Translations under genes and position numbers: made by a program
Part shown: in pieces, positions 46,931-57,983 of the stretch
Numbering within the stretch: position 1 is the stretch's first letter
Layout: every line of letters begins with the position of its first letter
Notes under the pieces: generated by a model
The model's input: only the letters and a program-made list of their open reading frames with translations
What the model was told of the DNA's origin: nothing
The model's database searches: none
DNA from: Neostapfia colusana
Lineage: Eukaryota; Streptophyta; Magnoliopsida; Poales; Poaceae
Direction: 5' to 3'
Length of the DNA stretch: 64,000 bases
Assembly (NCBI GenBank): GCA_030760725.1
Contig: JASWHV010000010.1
Location: 30,819,760-30,883,759, forward strand

Positions 46931-48419
46931 CCGACTGTGGCTGCCATCCCAGGTCAGTGGAGGCTGCACTGCTGTGGCGTCAACCTTGGAGAAGCTCCAA
47001 GTAGTCGCAGAAGCCCAAGCACCAATCGCAATGGTGCAAGATCGGGCCAGCCCCTCCCGAGAGCACGCCTCCGTGCCTCGGTCATACGTCCTGGGGGCCT
47101 CCCAAGGTCTGTCAACCCCTTGAAGGCCTTGCCAGAAGGGGAAGACGCCTTGGGTCCCCCAAGACGAGCCCGGGTCCACCTACCCCTTGAAGGCCTTAGC
47201 CAGAAGGGGAGAACTTCCCGGGGTCGCCCAGGAGAAGCCGCGCAGGCCCTGATCCAGCGTGAAGATGACAACCTAGTCAACGAGGCTCGGCTGCAGGTAA
47301 CACCACACAACGCACGGTCTCGGCTGCTGCTCTAGCACTACCGCCAAAGAACCAAACGCGTCAGGGACCTGCAGAAAGGCAACCTGGTGCCGCGGCACGC
47401 ACTTTCCCGAGAAGGACCTATAAACTCTCCCCCAGCCGGGAAGGTCCCTTCTGATTCACGAAAGTTGCCGTCCCAGGTACGCATGCCTTTCAACCGAGTG
47501 TGGGATCCGTTCCCAAAACCCCTGGCATGGAACAACACTGTAAGTCCTATCCCCCGAGCATAAGTAGAACAGGGTCATTCCCTTCTGTAATAAATCCCAT
47601 AGAGTTTAGGAACAGTGCTCGGGGCAGCTAAGTCTCAAGGGACGGTCCAGGACTACGTCCAGCTTAGCCTGGTTCCGACCCTAAGCGCGTAGAGTCTTGC
47701 TTCCCTTGTAGACGAGGCGGGTCATTGCCTCCATGTACAGCCAGACTTCCACCTATGGGCATTAACACAGAAACTTGTTCTACTTCGCTCTCTCTCATGT
47801 GCTCATTTAAATTACGCATTAATTTTTATGATCGCACTATCTATGTATGTTCATCGGTTATCTAGCTCCCTCTCTCCCGCGCTCATCCATAGTCAGCATT
47901 CGCTATCCAACCGAGGGCGGTTGCGCTTGAGGCACGTGCCGATGGCCAAGTGAGTCTCTCGGGCCTCCCCCAGGCAGGTGCTGCGGTGCCAGTTGGTCAC
48001 CTCCAGGAAAGGCCTGCGTTGTGCATGGGGGGTCCAGGGTGCGTATCCTGCTTAGCCGGCTCCGTGCCCAATGTGTGCGCATCCTGCCCTCCGGAGGTAC
48101 AGGGGAGTACAACCGCTTTGTCTGGTCATGAACCCAAAGCACGTGCACTCTGCTTCCCCGGCGCACGGCCCGGTACTAGAGATCGGATGGCCGTACCCGG
48201 ACCTCGGAGGGAGCCGGAGCTCCGGCGCCTCGCGCACAGAATTTCCCAAGCCCCGTATAACGGATCAGGATCGTAAGCCGAATAAGACTAGGAGACGGGA
48301 GGGGAGGATCCCCCGAGGAGAATTACGTTTCCTTTGCCTGTGTGCAGGACCTCCAGGTTACAGCAATGGGGATTGCACGAAACGGGGGGAAAGGAGCTAC
48401 CAACTACTCCGGCATAGGA
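46931..48419 (+). other. Noncoding interior of K where pol is missing
   Basis: No protease, RT or integrase motif in any frame. It holds a 27-bp direct repeat (CCCCTTGAAGGCCTTGCCAG at about 47115 and, with one extra base, about 47183). From about 47800 it is similar to G's 52249-52730 spacer (AATTACGCATTAAT, and the GTATCC/CCGTAT stretches). Confidence 0.65.
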
Positions 48420-48690
48420 CTGGAAGGACCGGGTCCTGCCCCTTCAGCAGGGGCGAGGCCCGAAGGCCCCACGTGTCCAGCGGGCCCGGAGCTCCCGCCT
48501 CCCCTGAGGGGAGCTCCGGACTCGCCACGTGGCAGGCGGAAACCGGACCTCCCCCTCGGCGGGGGGGGGGGGGGGGGGGGCGGGGCTCCGAAGCCCCACG
48601 TGTCCAGCAGGGCCAGAGCTCCTGCCTCCTCAGGAGGGGCTGCGGACCCGCCACGTGGCCGGCAGATCTGGACCTCCACATAGGGCAAGA
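48420..48690 (+). repeat. LTR-type U3 modules and a 20-G run inside K
   Basis: Two full rounds of the module CCACGTGTCCAGCGGG ... GAGCTCCGGACTCGCCACGT, like those in the LTRs, lie outside the LTR. A run of 20 G at 48561-48580, followed by CGGGG, splits them. Confidence 0.8.
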
Positions 48691-48919
48691 TCCGGAGACC
48701 CCAGGGGGCCCATAATACAGTTAGGACCCGGGGAAGGTGTCTGTGCAGAGCTCCGAGATTGGTAAAGGCCTCTGAGTACCTTGCGGAGCTAAGGACTCAG
48801 TCAGGCAAAGCCAAGAAGGAGAGAAAAGGCATCACAGACACAAACATTCAAGAGAGTCTAATTATGCGAGGCTCCATGAGCTGGACTACAGACTCGATAA
48901 AAAAAAGGAGAAACAAGTC

Positions 48920-50670
48920 CTAGGGTCCTCCCGGCTCACGCCGGAACCTAGCGGCTACAAGGGCGGCCATGTCCTTGACTTCAGCCCTGGCAGCTTCCTC
49001 CCGCTCCGTGGCTGGGCCCTCTCTCGCTGGCTCCAGGGAGAAAGAAGGGTCACGGCTCTTGAAGCATGCCAGCACATGTGAAGCGACCTCTAAGGCCAGG
49101 CCACGTCCCTCGGCCTCAAGCTCGCTGGCGACCACCGAGTCTAGCCTGTCTAGCTTGGCGCCGATCGACTCCAGCGCGGGGATCACCTCCGCCACCATCA
49201 ACGCAGGAGCCGCTGCCCTCACCGGACTAAAGCCAAGAGGGATCAGGGCGGACCCCGCTCGATTAACGAAGCTTGAGACCGCATGCGCCTCGGAGGACCA
49301 CAAGGCCGAGAGCTCCTCCACCTCGCGGCGGGCTGCCTGCAGGGCCTCTTGGTTTCTCTCAAAGAATTCCTTCTCCTTGGCCGCCAGGGAGCTTTCCCGA
49401 AGGTGGAGAGTCTTGGCGAGTCGCTCCAACTCAGAAGCCTTGAAGTCTGCGGCCAACTCCCGATCCAGGACCGCCCGGCGTTCGCGGGAGACCTGTTCCT
49501 CCCTCATGTCGAGGTCTGCCTTCTGAATCTCTAGCTCCTCGGTCTGAGCTCGCAGGTCATTCTTTCCCGCCGCCAGCTGCGCAGCGACCCTCTCCGCCTT
49601 GGCTTCCGTGGAACGTTCCCATTCCTCAACGACGAGTTTACGGCGCTCCAGTAGCTGCCGTATCTCCTCTGCGGCAGAGAGGCTCTCCTCGGCCCGGGCG
49701 TGTGCCTCCAGGGCCTCCCTGTTGATCCGCCGCGATTCGGCGTCCATGCGGTCGACAGACCGCTTCAGCCGGTCGAGGAGCACTTCCCTGAATTCAAGCA
49801 ACTCCTGCCTGGAGTCGATCTCGCTCTTGACCTTCGCGGTCCGCTCCCGCAAAAGGTTCCCCCAGGTGAGCAGGCGATCCCGTTCAACCGTGTGCTCCTC
49901 CCGCTCGCGACCAAGTGCGGCCAAGACCTGCCGGACGCTCGTTTCGGCAAGCGCGAAGGCATCCGCCAGGGGCAATGGAGCAGCAGAGGCCGGGGCAGCT
50001 CCCCCGAATTCCTCCATCACCTCATCCTCAAGAGGAGTCGATGCACCAGCGACCGAGACAAGACGCCGGTCAGGAGAAGCTGGCGCCGGGGCTCCGGCAG
50101 CCAGACCTGCCGAACTCTCTCTAGCTTCTGGCTTCTTGACCTGTGGATAGGGACGAGCCGGGGAAGGGGGTGCTGGAGTAGAGGCCAGGCCGCCTGGTGC
50201 AGGGTCGACCTGCGCTGGCCTGGGGGCCACGGCGGCCGTCTCGGAAGGAAGAGATGACGCCGCCGCGGAGTCCGGGCACACCGGAACAGGAGAAGCTCGC
50301 GTGGCTTGGGGGCCGCGGCAGCTGTCCCGGTTTCCGAGCGCAACGGCGCAGACTCCCCGCCAGTCGGGGATGGCCGGGAAGCGCGAACACTCCAGCGGGC
50401 TCTGAACCCCGACTTCCGAGCCGGTGTAGGACTCCCAGAGCCCGCCGCCGTCACTGACGGCCGCTCCGCAGTCGCTTGAACTGGCGGAACAGGGGACGCC
50501 CCAGAAGCTCCCCTCAACGCATCAGCCCGAGGCCTCTTTGAGTCACCACCAGAAGGAGTGCCATCTCCAGAAACAGGAGATGCAGGCACCCCAGGTTCCC
50601 GACTTGGCACAGACGCCGCCACTAGAGGAGATCGAGCGCGCTTCTTCTCTGATTGCGGGTTGGAGGCCAT
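48920..50670 (-). pseudogene. Antisense coiled-coil gene of K (PF04195-like domain deleted)
   Basis: Start ATG 50670 (MASNPQSEKKRARSP), stop at 48920-48922; one frameshift near 50290 joins the two frames, about 583 codons. The first ~130 codons are proline/serine-rich and basic. From about 50030 down the protein is a long heptad-rich coiled coil (ALGREREEHTVERDRLLTWG, DLRAQTEELEIQKADLDMRE). It ends with a conserved segment (GSALIPLGFSPVRA, SHVLACFKSRDPSFSLEP). Comparison with H shows that 354 residues containing the whole PF04195-like domain are missing: MASN is fused straight to EKKRARSP. H's intron and about 12 neighbouring codons are also absent. Antisense genes before the 3' LTR are known in Tat elements such as maize Grande; the function is unknown. 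Confidence 0.85.
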
Positions 50671-51160
50671 TACGAGGGAGGACTCAAAGGCAAGAAGACA
50701 AAGGCACAAGAGTCCAAGAAAAAGCGCTGGGAAGTGCGAAGGGAAGCCGCAATGTGGGTAAGATCCCCTCTAAAAACTTCCCGGGTGCAATTCCGTGCGA
50801 TTCAAAACTCTTCGAATACGCCACATCGGCAACCGCTTCGGCTCCAAGACCGAGCGCCGATGACAGGTGGACCCAAGCCGACCAGCTGAAGCGGTGGGTC
50901 AAGGAGTCAGTCTCCTAAGAAGACAAGACGGCAAGGCACTCCGGCGGTTCCTGAAGAAAGCGCCGCAGCGTGCAGAAGTGGCAGTCTTGGGAACCGCCGC
51001 AGTAAAAACAACCATCAAGTGGGCGCACGCTCCCACGATCCCGCGACTGTTCGTGGTCCGGCAGCGGTCAATGCGGGACTTAGAAAAAGTGCACGGATCA
51101 GAAGAGACGGAGGTCCCACCTCGGGCTCGCTACCTCCCCCAAGATGGGCCCGGGGGCCAC
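50671..51160 (-). other. 5' region of K's antisense gene, up to the polypurine tract
   Basis: Similar to H's 60505-60996 (the CCAAGACTGCCACTTCTGCA stretch, minus strand near 50985). It ends at the LTR's polypurine tract GGGCCCGGGGGCCAC (51146-51160, plus). Confidence 0.7.
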
Positions 51161-52243
51161 TGTCGGTACCCGCGATATGGGGTACCCCCGCGCACAGGGG
51201 AAAATGCCTAAGGAACTCGCCCTTCTCCGCAGGGAGAGCTCCGAAGGCGCCACACGTCCGGCGGGGCCGGACCTCCCTCTCCTCAGAGGAAAGCTCTGGG
51301 CCCGCCACGTGGCATACAGAAGCCAGACCCCCCCTCCACGGGAGAGAGGTCCGAAGGCGCCGCGTGTCCAGCAGGGCCGGACCTCCCTCTCCTCAGAGGA
51401 GAGCTCAGGGCTTGCCACGTGGCCGACAGAAGCCAGACCTCCCCCTCCGCGGGGAGAGGTCCGAAGGCTCCACGTGTCCTGCGGGGCCGGACCCCCTCTC
51501 CTCTGAGGAGGGCTCCGGGCCCGCCATGTGTCCAGCAGAAGAGCGCTGCCTGCCCCCAAGCGGTAGGCGGCGGGCGTAAAGACGCCCCATACCTTTCCCG
51601 TTCAAGGTATTCAAGGCCTGCATATTCCCAAGACGCGGAGACGCGGAGCACGCCTCTGTCAGGTGCCATTGCGCCCAGTCGCATCACAGACTGGCGTGCA
51701 GTGTCAGAGCCTGCCAGCCAATAAACGCAGCGACAAGACATCCCATGCCGCCCCCGCCATCATCAACCACTATGACAAGCATGCGGCATGGGCAGGGCGG
51801 CAAGACGAAGACTTAGAAGCCTTCGCCAGAGACAGCTACCGGCATAACTGCGGATACGATAGTCTGCAGGCAATCCCCCCGGGACCACCTGTTGGGTCCC
51901 GGGCCCCCCTTGTAAGCCACACGAGCTTTGGACTATAAAAGGCTTGGGTAGGCAACGTTAGCAAGGGTTCGCACTCCCGCAACTCATACCCTAGACATCT
52001 CTCATCCCCAAGCTTAGGACTCCGGTTCTGAGCCACAAGCAATACAGCGAGCTCCATAGCTCGCCGTGGACGTAGGGTTTTACGCTCCGGCAGCCTGAAC
52101 CACGTAAAACTCGCCGTGTAAAGCTGTTCCTAACTCGTCCATACGCTCAAGCTCTCTGCAAGCTACTAGCCCCACCAAAAAAAAGAACCTCCGCGGGCTG
52201 CCCAGTGCGGGCCCGGGGGAAGTGTCGACCGAACACTTCGACA
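51161..52243 (+). repeat. 3' LTR of K (1.08 kb)
   Basis: TGTCGGTACC to CACTTCGACA. Five GAGCTC/CACGTG-type module boundaries lie between 51220 and 51530; TATA box at 51934-51940. Confidence 0.93.
51934..51940 (+). promoter_or_regulatory. TATA box of K 3' LTR
   Basis: TATAAAA in the shared family context. Confidence 0.65.
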
Positions 52244-52248
52244 GTGTT
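52244..52248. repeat. Target site duplication of element K, right copy
   Basis: GTGTT, identical to 44037-44041. Confidence 0.92.
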
Positions 52249-52736
52249 TATTTAAGTTACGCATTAATTTAGATGAACACCTCCCCACGCTCTAGACAGT
52301 GTGCGTCCATTATACACTCGGTTCCTCTTTCCTGCTCTCATGCATAGTCGATATTTGCCGTCCTGCCGAAGGCGGTAGTGCTTGGGGTACCTGCCAGAGG
52401 CCCAGTGGCCTTTTGTATCTCCCCCTATAAGGGTACTGTACCGCCAGTTGGTCTCCTCCGAGAAAAGACCTATGCTAGACCGGGGGGGGGGGGGTCAGGA
52501 GCCTTGCTTTGCCCGGTCTTGTACCCAAAGCATGCGCACTCTGCCCCCCCAGCGCTACGGTCTGAGTAACACGGGGTCGGACGGTTACACCCTGACTGGG
52601 GCTGGGGCCAGATCTCTGGGACCAAGTGCACTGGATTACCCAAGCCCCGTATTCCGGCCTGGGACAGTAAGCCAAATGAGACTAAGGGACAGGAAAGGGG
52701 GACCACTGAGCAGTGCCAGACTTCGGCCCCCATAGC
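52249..52736 (+). other. Spacer of G before the repeat array
   Basis: Noncoding; aligned along its length with J's 56216-56700. A run of 13 G at 52482-52494 replaces five G in J. Confidence 0.7.
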
Positions 52737-53860
52737 TGGGCTGAGCTCCGAGGCCAGCCCTTGCCCTCCTTTCAGAGGCGAGCGCTGATACGGGACCTCA
52801 CGCCCTTCGCTGGCCTGAGCTCCGATGACCTCCGGACCTCACGCCCTTCGCTGGCCTGAGCTACGATGACCTCCGGACCTCACGCCCTTCGCTGTCCTAA
52901 GCTCCGATTACTTCCGGACCTCCGCCTCCCACAGCTGGGCCGAGCTCCGAGGCCAGCCCTCGCCCTCCTTTCAGAGGCGAGCGCTGATGCCGGACCTCAC
53001 GCCCTTCGCTGGCCTGAGCTCCGATGACTTCCGGACCTCCGCCCCCACAGCTGGGCTGAGCTCCGATGCCAGTCCTCGCCCTCCTTTCACAGGCGAGCGC
53101 TGATGCCGGACCTCACGGCCTTCGCTGGCCTGCGCTCCGATGACCTCCGGACCTCACGCCCTTCGCTGGCCTGAGCTCCGATGACTTCCGTACCTCCGCC
53201 CCCACAGCTGGGCCGAGCTCTGAGGCCAGCCCTCGCCCTCCTTTCAGAGGCGAGCGCTGATGCCGGACTTCACGCCCTTCGCTGGCCCGAGCTCCGAGGC
53301 CAGCCCTCGCCCTCCTTTCAGAGGCGAGCGCTGATGCCGGACCTCACTCCCTTTGCTGGCCTGAGCTCCGATGACTTCCGGACCTCCGCCCCCACAGCTG
53401 GGCTGAGCTCCGATGCCAGTCCTCGCCCTCCTTTCACAGGCGAGCGCTGATGCCGGACCTCACGGCCTTCGCTGGCCTGAGCTCCGATGACCTCCGGACC
53501 TCACGCCCTTCGCTGGCCTGAGCTCCGATGACTTCCGGACCTCCGCCCCCACAGCTGGGCCGAGCTCTGAGGCCAGCCCTCGCCCTCCTTTCAGAGGCGA
53601 GCGCTGATGCCGGACTTCACGCCCTTCGCTGGCCCGAGCTCCGAGGCCAGCCCTCGCCCTCCTTTTAGAGGCGAGCGCTGATGCCGGACCTCACGCCCTT
53701 CGCTGGCCTGAGCTCCGATGACTTTCGGACCTCCGCCCCCACAGCTGGGCCGAGCTCCGACGCCAGCCCTCACCCTCCTTTCAGAGGCGAGCCCTGATGC
53801 CGGACCTCACACCCTTAGTGGGCCTGAGCTCCGATGACTTCCAGGACCACCCCTCTTCTC
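52737..53860. repeat. 116-bp tandem repeat array of G
   Basis: About nine units, some shortened, each with GAGCTCCGAGGCCAGCCCTC, CTTTCAGAGGCGAGCGCTGA and GAGCTCCGATGACTTCCGGA. Built from the same GGACCTC/GAGCTCCG words as the LTR modules but without CACGTG. Peptides read from it are artefacts. Confidence 0.88.
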
Positions 53861-54060
53861 AGAGGCGAGCTCCGAAGCCGGACCTCACCCTTTCACAAAG
53901 GCTGAGCTCCGATTCCAGGCTTCACCCTCTCCTCAGAGGCTGAACTCCGAAGCCGTCAAGACCCTGCCAGCACAGGGAGTACTCAAGACAAGAAAGTGCG
54001 CGAGTAGGAGAAGGCCTCACCTCGGGCTCGTTACCTCCCCCGAGGTGAGCCCGGGGCCAC

Positions 54061-55178
54061 TTTCGGTACCCTCAATACCGGGTACCCCCACGCACAGGGT
54101 AAAACTTCCTAAGGACCTCGCTCCCTCTGCAGGGGCGAGGTTTGAAGGCCCCACGTGTCCAGCGGGGCTGGAGCTCCCCTCCCCACGGAGGATAGCTCCG
54201 GGCCTGCCGCGTGGCCCAGGAGGCCGGACCTCGCCCCCTCCACAAGGGCGAGCTCCGAGGGCGCCACGTGTCCGGCAGGGCCGGTGCTCTCCTCTCCTCA
54301 AAGGATAGCTCCGAGCCTTCCACGTGGCCCGGAAGACCGGACCTCGCCCCCTCTGCGGGGGTGAGCTCCGAAGGCTCCACGTGTCCAGCGGAGCCGGAGC
54401 TCCCCCCCTCTTCAGAGGAGAGCTCCGGGTCCGACACGTGGCCAGCAGAGCAGTACTGCCGCCCGGCGCGGTAGGCAGCAGGAGTAAAGGCGCGCCATGC
54501 CTTTACCGTACAAAGCATTCAAGACCCGCGCCTTCCCAAGACGTGGAGACGTGGAGCACGCCTCTGTCAGGTGCCGTTGCGCCCAGTCGCATCACATACT
54601 GGCGCGTGGTGTCAGAGCCTGCCTGCCAATAAACGCAGCGACAAGACATCCCCTGCCGCCCCCGCCGTCATCAACCACTACGACTAGCAGGCGGCATGGG
54701 CAGGGCGGCAAGACGAAGACTCAGAAGCCTTCGCCAGAGACAACTACCAACATAACTGCGGATACGATAGTCTGCAGGCAATCTCCCCGGGACCACCTGT
54801 CGGGTCCCGGGCCCCCCTTGTAAGCCGCCCGGGCCTTGGACTATAAAAGGCTCGGGTAGGTGACGTTAGCAGGGGTTCACATTCTAGCCATTCGCACCCT
54901 GGATTCGCACTCCCGCAACTCATACGCTAGACTTCAGTCATCCCCAAGCTCAGGACTCCGGTTCTGAGCAACAAGCAATACAGCGAGCTCCATAGCTCGC
55001 CGTGGACGTAGGGTTCTAAGCTCCGGCGGCCTGAACCACGTAAAACCCACCGTGTCAAGCTCTTCCTAATTCGTCCATACGCTCAAGCTCTCCGCAAGCG
55101 ACTAGCCCCACCGAAAAAAGAACCTCCACGGGCTGCCCAGTACAGGCCCGGGGGAAGTGTCGACCCCACGCTTCGACA
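54061..55178 (+). repeat. 3' LTR of G, J-subtype (1.12 kb)
   Basis: Follows the polypurine tract GAGCCCGGGGCCAC. It starts TTTCGGTACC instead of TGTCGG and ends GCTTCGACA. TATA box at 54842-54848. It is directly followed by RNase H coding sequence of another element (55179). Confidence 0.88.
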
Positions 55179-56170
55179 GAAGCATTCATCTTTGGCCAAA
55201 AAGACAGTCCTGTCTCTGGGCGCTCGCCAGTTGTTGGCGTAGGGCGACTCCCAGCTAGTAATCAAGCAAGTTAAGGGTGAATGCCCCTGCAATGACCCAC
55301 AGTTAGCTGCTTATCTGCTCCACGTGCGGATTTTGGAGAAAGATTTCCTCGCCTTGGACCTGCGCCATGTACCGCATGCTGGCAAGGCCGCAGCTGACAA
55401 CCTCTCAACAAAGGCCTCCATCGGAGCCCCTGCGCCCGAAGGAGTCTTCGAGAGGACGTTGCTGCGGTCCACAGCCCGGCCCGCCGAGCGGGGCGAAGGG
55501 GGCTGAACCAGTGCCTCGAAGCTAGGCAGTCCCGGCGGCCCTGCAGCCATGGATGCCGCCAAAGGATCGTAAGCGTCACTGGGGACTCCGTGCAACCCAG
55601 CGCTCAAGATCCATAAGCTCGAGTAGTCCCGATGCATGGACCACGGAGGTCCGGGACTCCTTGAAGGACATCCTTCGTGATGAACGTGCATTCGCTGAAC
55701 GGGTGGTGTGGATGGCTAAGTGCTACGCGCTGGTATCTTTACTGGCGTGGCGCCACGACATCCTATTGCGGTGCATAACCCAGGAGGAAGGCTGTGACTA
55801 GCTCGCAGTAGTCCACGGAGGCGAGTGCTGGGAACGCTCATCGTCCCGCACGCTGGTCGGTTAAGCCACCCGGCATGGCTCCTACTGACCGAGAGCCACC
55901 TGGACGCCGTCAAACCGGTTAGGGATGCAATGCGTGCCAGGTTCATGCCAAGCAGACCCACACAACCGGTGCAGACACGCACCCAGAGCCGTCGGGGGAT
56001 ACCGGCTCCTCCATGTCGAAGACCAGCCGGACTTCCCAGGGCCGGGTCACGGGAACTACACTTCCACATGGTATGCGAAGGCGAAGCCATGCTTCCCCCT
56101 GAGATCGCCATGGGGTCCCCCCGTGTCTGGCGTACGACGAAGCCACGCATCACCCGCTCTGCGTGAAGAC
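55179..56170 (+). pseudogene. Extra RNase H and integrase remnants of J
   Basis: Co-linear with G's 43002-44025 and very similar. It includes RNase H end QLAAYLLHVRILEKDFLALD (about 55305), the integrase start DERAFAERVVWMAKCYALV (about 55690), the same missing catalytic core, and the C-terminal LHFHMVCEGEAMLPPEI (about 56065). A TAG interrupts the RNase H near 55240. The shared deletion shows that the defective form was copied as such. Confidence 0.87.
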
Positions 56171-56699
56171 AGGCACTCCGACGCTACCCCAGTAAGTTCA
56201 CCAAGCTTACTTAGTTGTTTATTTAAATTACACATTAATTTATATGAACACCTCCCCACGCTCTAGATAGTGTGCGTCCATTGTACACTCGGTTCCTCTT
56301 TCCTGCTCTCATGCATAGTCGATATTTGCCGTCCTGCCGAAGGCGGTAGTGCTTGGGGTACCTGCCAGAGGCCCGGTGGCCTTTTGGATCTCCCCCTGTA
56401 AGGGTACTGTACCACCAGTTGGTCTCCTCCGAGAAAAGACCTACGCTAGACCGGGGGATCAGGGGCCTTGCTTTGCCCGGTCTTGCACCCAAAGCATGCG
56501 CACTCTGCCCCCCAGCGCTACGGTCTGAGTACCAGGGGGCCGGACGGTTACAACCTGACTGGGGCTGGGGCCAGACCTCCGGGACCAAGTGCACTGGATT
56601 ACCCAAGTCCCGTATTCTGGCGAGGGACAGTAAGCCAAATGAGACTAAGGGACAGGAAAGGGGGGACCTCTGAGCAGTTCCGGACTCCGCCTCCACAGC
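56171..56699 (+). other. Spacer of J before the repeat array
   Basis: Noncoding. At about 56211-56220 it shows the uninterrupted site into which K inserted in G (GTTGTTTATTTAAATTAC context). Confidence 0.7.
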
Positions 56700-57770
56700 C
56701 AGGCCGAGCACCGAGGCCAGCCCTCGCCCTCCTTTCAGAGGTGAGCGCTGATGCCGGACCTCATGCCCTTTTTTGGCCTGAGCTCCGATGACTTCCGGAC
56801 CTCCGCCTCCAAAGCCAGGCCGAGCAACGAGGCCAGCCCTCGCCCTCCTTTCAGAGGCGAGCGCTGATGCCGGACCTCACGCCCTTCGTTGGCCTGAGCT
56901 CCGATGACTTCCGGACCTCCGCCACCACAGCCAGGCCGAGCTCCGAGGCCAGCCCTCGCCCTCCTTTCAGAGGCGAGCGCTGATGCCGGACCTCACGCCC
57001 TTCGTTGGCCTAAGCTCCGATGACTTCCGGACTATGCCCCCACAGCTGGGCCGAGCTCCGAGGCCAGCCCTCGCCCTCCTTTCAGAGGCGAGCGCTGATG
57101 CCGGACCTCACGACCTTCGTTGGCATGGGCTCTGATGACTTCCGGACCTCGGACTCCACAGCCAGGCCGAGCTCCGAGGCCAGCCCTCGCCCTCCTTTCA
57201 GAGGTGAGCGCTGATGCCGGACCTCACGCCCTTCGCTGGCCTGAGCTCCAATGACTTCCGGACCTCCGCCCCCGCAGCTGGGCCGAGCTCCGAGGCCAGC
57301 CCTCGCCCTCCTTTCAGAGGCGAGCGCTGATGCCGGACCTCACGCCCTTCGCTGGCCTGAGCTCCGATGACCTCCGGACCTCACGCCCTTCGCTGGCCTG
57401 AGCTCCGATGACTTCCGGACCTCCGCCCCCACACCTGGGCCGAGCTCCGAGGCCAGCCCTCGCCCTCCTTTCAGAGGCGAGCGCTGATGCCGGACTTCAC
57501 GCCCTTCCCTGGCCTGAGCTCCGATGACTTCCGGACCTCCGCCCCCGCAGCTGGGCTGAGCTCCGAGGCCAGCCCTCGCCCTCCTTTCAGAGGCAAGCGC
57601 TGATGCCGGACCTCACGCCCTTCGCTGGCCTGAGCTCTGATGACTTCCGGACCTCCGCCCCCACAGCTGGGCTGAGCTCCGACGCCAGCCCTCGCCCTCC
57701 TTTCCGAGGCGAGTCCTGATGTCGGACCTCACGCCCTTCGTGGGCCTGAGCTCCGATGGCTTCCCGTATC
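56700..57770. repeat. 116-bp tandem repeat array of J
   Basis: Units recur about every 116 bases (CAGCCCTCGCCCTCC at about 56719, 56836, 56952, 57062, 57180, 57297, 57454, 57569, 57684). Same unit as in G, with a different order of shortened units. Confidence 0.9.
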
Positions 57771-57983
57771 ACCCATCTTCTCAGAGGCGAGCTCCGAAGC
57801 CGGACCTCCCCCTTTCACAAGGGCTGAGCTCCGATGCCAGGCTTCACCCACTCCTCAGAGGCTGAACTCCCAATCCGTCAAGACCCTGCCAGCACAGGGA
57901 GTACTCAAGACAAGAAAGTGCGCGGGTAGGAGAAGGCCTCACCTCGGGCTCGTTACCTCCCCCGAGGTGAGCCCGAGGGCCAC

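Larger units (their letters stand above)
44042..52243 (+). mobile_element. Element K: complete non-autonomous Tat-type element with antisense gene (8.2 kb)
   Basis: Two LTRs of the same subtype (44042-45141, 51161-52243), a PBS, gag (45198-46930), no RT, RNase H or integrase, an antisense coiled-coil gene (48920-50670, minus), a polypurine tract and perfect GTGTT duplications. It inserted into the spacer of G. Its replication must have relied on enzymes from another element. Confidence 0.93.
40572..55178 (+). mobile_element. Element G: recombinant non-autonomous Tat-type element, host of K
   Basis: 5' LTR 40572-41672, tRNA-Arg-type PBS, gag fused to an extra RNase H and integrase scraps (41729-44014), element K inserted (44042-52243), then 116-bp repeats, a polypurine tract and LTR 54061-55178. 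The outer LTRs are of different subtypes (TGTCCGTACCCGCGATAT against TTTCGGTACCCTCAATAC). The flanks (TCATC left, GAAGC right) do not match, so left and right halves probably come from two elements. Confidence 0.8.

Noticed and set aside
47338..48276. Possible remnant of pol in K's interior
   Set aside because: No RT, RNase H or integrase motif appears in any frame; treated as noncoding.
49599..50257. Plus-strand frames opposite K's antisense gene
   Set aside because: Serine/arginine- and proline-rich shadows of the coiled-coil gene on the other strand.
52737..57770. Regular arrays resembling CRISPR or satellite
   Set aside because: Units are 116 bp with no unique spacers and lie inside retrotransposon interiors; an internal tandem array explains them.
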